Assembly (NCBI GenBank): GCA_902729315.2
Contig: LR746277.1
Location: 4,593,001-4,657,000 of the forward strand
Direction of reading: 5' to 3'
DNA from: Spirodela intermedia
Lineage: Eukaryota; Streptophyta; Magnoliopsida; Alismatales; Araceae
Length of the DNA stretch: 64,000 nucleotides
This document shows, in pieces, positions 61,548-64,000 of the stretch. The notes beneath the pieces were generated by a model that saw nothing but the letters and a program-made list of their open reading frames with translations, was not told the DNA's origin and ran no database searches. The translations under genes were made by a program, and so were the position numbers. Each line of letters starts with the position of its first letter. The first letter of the stretch is position 1.

Positions 61548-61982
61548 TTTTTAAGCATGAGCAGTGAGGAACCTTACTTGATAAAGCCAAGATGAATAGA
61601 AGAGAAATAGAGCATGAGGGGTGACAAGTTGAGAAAAAGTAACTTGGGAGGGTGGGATTTCTCTCTAGAAACACAACAAAGAAGTGAAAAGACTGGGCCC
61701 CTAGAGTTGTTTTATTTTTTTATTTTTTTCTGCATGATTTTTCTAGTATTTTACACTAATAATTGAAGTTAGAAATCTCAAGAGATCGTTTTCTCAATGA
61801 TTCAATATTGAATCATTTTATAGTAATCTTTTTGTTTATTTCTTCTATTTAATTGAGGTAGCTTTACATATTATTGTGATTATTTTTCTCAAAGGTCATT
61901 TCAAGTTTGCAATGACTAATAACATCCTTGTTTGTAGATATACATATATTTCTTTTATACTCTTTAGGCTCTACATTTCTCA
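61548..61982 (+). repeat. 3' LTR of the copia element
   Basis: Pairs with the 5' LTR at roughly four matches in five by eye. A purine-rich GAAGGGAGAAG at 61537-61547 just before it fits the polypurine tract. The strong divergence between the LTRs implies an old insertion. Confidence 0.72.
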
Positions 61983-62234
61983 TTACCTACATAATAATTA
62001 ATATGACCACTTTTTTAAATATCTTGAAATGTGGATGTGTTACAAAGGGAACGTGAAAATATAATGAGGACAATAAAGAACTTCTTAATTGTAACTACTT
62101 AAATTTAGAGTCATGTAAATCATATGTCCTCTAGTGAGGCAATTTTAAGCTGCTTGCTTCCTTATTTGATGATGGTCGTTATAAAAAAAATTAACAAGAA
62201 ATAATGAAAAAAATTTCACCATAAAAAAAATAAA

Positions 62235-62376
62235 TTGACATCTAGTTCACTATTTGCACATATCAAGGTTATTTTAAAAATATCTTCAAAATAGTTGTAC
62301 AATATATTTTTATTATTGCTTAATCAATATAGTTTATATCTATATTAATGCATATGACCGTTAATTAAGTGCATTA
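62235..62376. repeat. Dispersed repeat, copy 1
   Basis: Begins TTGACATCTAGTTCACTATTT, continues through AAATATCTTCA and TTAATATAGTTT-like blocks and ends near CATATGACCGTTAATTAA. It is imperfectly matched by 63153-63296 in the same orientation. Confidence 0.7.
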
Positions 62377-63152
62377 TTTTTGAGTTATGGATAAACTCAA
62401 ATGAGAAATTATAGTTTTTATGATTTTTAGACATTAACATGAAATTGACTCACGGATATTTTGTGATGTAAATCAAATAGGAGATTGATGTATTGAATGA
62501 TATTAAAAGTTTAGATTATATAAGTAAAGAGTCAAAGACTTGATGATAAAAGTATTATTTTATAATTTAAATTTACATTAAGTGTATGATTATTAGATAA
62601 TATGGATATAAAAGGTAATAAAAAGTATATCTTAGATTAATATGTTATTATCTTGTGTGTAAGCCTAAATATTTTAATTTTCTATGTCAAAGGCCTCTAA
62701 TAATATTAGTACATGTAACCAATATAGAGGTCTTTGAATAAAGAGTAGTGATAAATTTCAGAGAAAATGATATAATGTATTGATTTAATATTAATTTTAC
62801 AAGATTAATGATTTAATATATTCACATAGGGGAAAAGTTTCAAGAAGTATGACATTGCCATTGACAAAGTTATGATTTATGTAATGAAATGATGTCTTAT
62901 ATTTCCTTAGTCCACAACATAGCTTAAAATATGAATGTATTTAAATAATTACAACTAAGAAGTTCCTTATGTCACTCATTATGTTGTCATATGTACTTCA
63001 TGGAACATCAATATTTTAAGACATTAAAAGTGGTCCTACTAGATTCTTATGTGAGTAATGGGAACCGCAAAGCCTTATAAAAATCTTAGATAATTGTCCT
63101 TATAAAAATATTAAAAATAAATAATTAAAATTTTATCACAAAAACATTCATA

Positions 63153-63296
63153 TTTGACATCTAGTTCACTATTTTTAAAATATTAAGATTAATTTTTAAG
63201 AAAATATCTTCATAATTGATATCTAGGATGTTCATATTGACACTTAATTAATATAGTTTCCGTCCATGTTAATGGATATGACCATAAATTAAACAC
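63153..63296. repeat. Dispersed repeat, copy 2
   Basis: Matches 62235-62376 in direct orientation, including TTGACATCTAGTTCACTATTT, AAAATATCTTCA, AATTAATATAGTTT and ATGGATATGACCATAAATTAA. Spacing between the copies is about 920 bp. Confidence 0.7.
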
Positions 63297-64000
63297 TCTA
63301 TTTTCTCTCGTGAATCGGATATTACATGCATGGTATCTTAAGAAGTGACATTATCCACTTGGCTATCTGCCCATCATGTGATGCTTGGAACTTTATCACA
63401 TGAATTGAGAGACAAAGTCATGAGTCAAGTACATACACTCATAACTAAATAATTTTGAGCTATTTTAGCTCAATTATTCAATGATAAGGCATAGAATGAG
63501 GGTCATTGTAGAACAGAATATGACATCAATAAGAGGAGACAAGCTTCTAGAGGTGAACAAGTGAATCATCATCGCATATCTTGTTTTGAAGCAAACCATT
63601 AACTCCACATGGACTATGAGGCTTTTGTTAATTGTATCCTTCCTTAAGTTGGACTATCGATGCTCTTTATTGATCCAGCTGCATCTCAAATGGCTAAGAA
63701 TGGAACACACCCCTTTTATATTCACATGATTATAGTTAAATTTCTCAAACTTTTGGGAACTTTCATGACATAAAAGTCAACTTTCTAAGATTTTTTGGAC
63801 GTACAACAAAAATAAAGTGCTTCATCTCTCACTAGAACAACCATAGCCTTTAACACTATTTGGACATAACTACTATCAAACTCACGACTAATCAAGTATG
63901 AGTGAAGATTGATAAATCAAATAGTGATTTTCTCGAGTAATGCAGATTAGTCAAAGGATCCTTTTTGGATGATCAACCGCCTTTTCTCCCCACTTCCATG

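Larger units (their letters stand above)
58325..61982 (+). mobile_element. Degenerate Tnt1/Tork-like Ty1-copia retrotransposon
   Basis: Two diverged LTRs (about 58325-58751 and 61548-61982) flank a frame broken by many stops. Remnants in order: gag with LLKEEMERK and a ruined zinc knuckle (YYNCNDKR...NQC, about 59505-59535); a protease/integrase zone; an integrase core piece with LRWIKSDNGHEY (about 60395-60430); and the distal reverse transcriptase and RNase H (LSQERYIEKVLKKFGM; LQRCITLSIKKVEYI; NGANMMTKTLQKEQ, about 60700-61470). The stretch between integrase and distal RT is lost, so the element is 3.7 kb instead of about 5 kb. It is strongly AT-shifted and not functional. LTR outer ends are accurate only to some 15 bp. 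Confidence 0.85.
61983..64000. other. AT-rich intergenic DNA with relic repeats
   Basis: No gene was recognised. Two direct copies of a block of about 143 bp (starting TTGACATCTAGTTCACTATTT) lie at 62235-62376 and 63153-63296. A short inverted pair joins AACTTCTTAATTGTAACTACTTAAAT (about 62081) with ATTTAAATAATTACAACTAAGAAGTT (about 62938). These look like remnants of one or more non-autonomous elements; the family is not identified. Confidence 0.55.

Noticed and set aside
1-64000. CRISPR arrays, prokaryotic operons, or a novel defence or mobile system
   Set aside because: No regularly spaced short repeats with unique spacers, no polycistronic layout and no prokaryotic genes were seen; this is ordinary plant nuclear DNA.
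1-64000. tRNA, rRNA or snRNA genes
   Set aside because: GTTCGA-like T-loop cores occur (for example near 49065) but without matching acceptor, D or anticodon arms.

Overview
This is a stretch of plant nuclear DNA. Intron-rich genes have GT-AG (and apparently two GC-AG) introns. The families are plant-type: CH-domain kinesin-14, DRP3 dynamin, ASHR3-like SET protein, class III peroxidase, an E-class PPR protein, gamma-glutamyl peptidases, GDP-fucose synthase and a PTC52-like Rieske oxygenase. Ty1/copia relics and CT/GA microsatellites are frequent. The composition (GC-rich genes beside AT-rich genes and spacers) fits a non-grass angiosperm, possibly a monocot; I cannot fix the species.

Layout. 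1-700: end of an unrecognised plus-strand gene facing a small conserved membrane-protein gene. 3.4-12.6 kb: an 18-exon kinesin-14 (minus) and a CCCH/G-patch protein (plus) share a 572-bp divergent promoter rich in TGGGCY elements. 12.7-13.2 kb: a three-copy tandem repeat of about 180 bp. 13.4-26.1 kb: a 20-exon DRP3-type dynamin that I could join into one 800-residue frame. 27.2-37.8 kb: an ASHR3-like histone methyltransferase whose introns hold a reversed copia relic and an extra 31-codon exon candidate. 38.7-42.5 kb: a class III peroxidase and a PPR protein. 44.0-48.9 kb: a tandem pair of gamma-glutamyl peptidase genes with identical exon architecture. 48.9-53.9 kb: 5 kb of simple repeats and G-rich tracts with no gene I can defend. 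53.9-57.6 kb: GDP-L-fucose synthase (minus) and a PTC52-like Rieske oxygenase (plus) share a divergent promoter that carries an internal duplication. 57.6-64 kb: AT-rich DNA with a decayed Tnt1/Tork-like copia element that still has recognisable LTRs and a primer-binding site.

The genes do not form a pathway. They are mostly single housekeeping genes (cytoskeleton, organelle division, chromatin, RNA, cell-wall sugar, plastid, thiol metabolism); the only clear family expansion is the peptidase pair. I found no novel multi-gene system. The more unusual points are two probable GC-AG introns, five short introns that are open and a multiple of three (so retention would keep the frame), one of them splitting a Rieske iron-sulfur motif with a CT microsatellite, and the extra exon in the SET gene. 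All exon junctions were read by eye from splice signals, frame and remembered family sequences; no alignment or transcript data were used.
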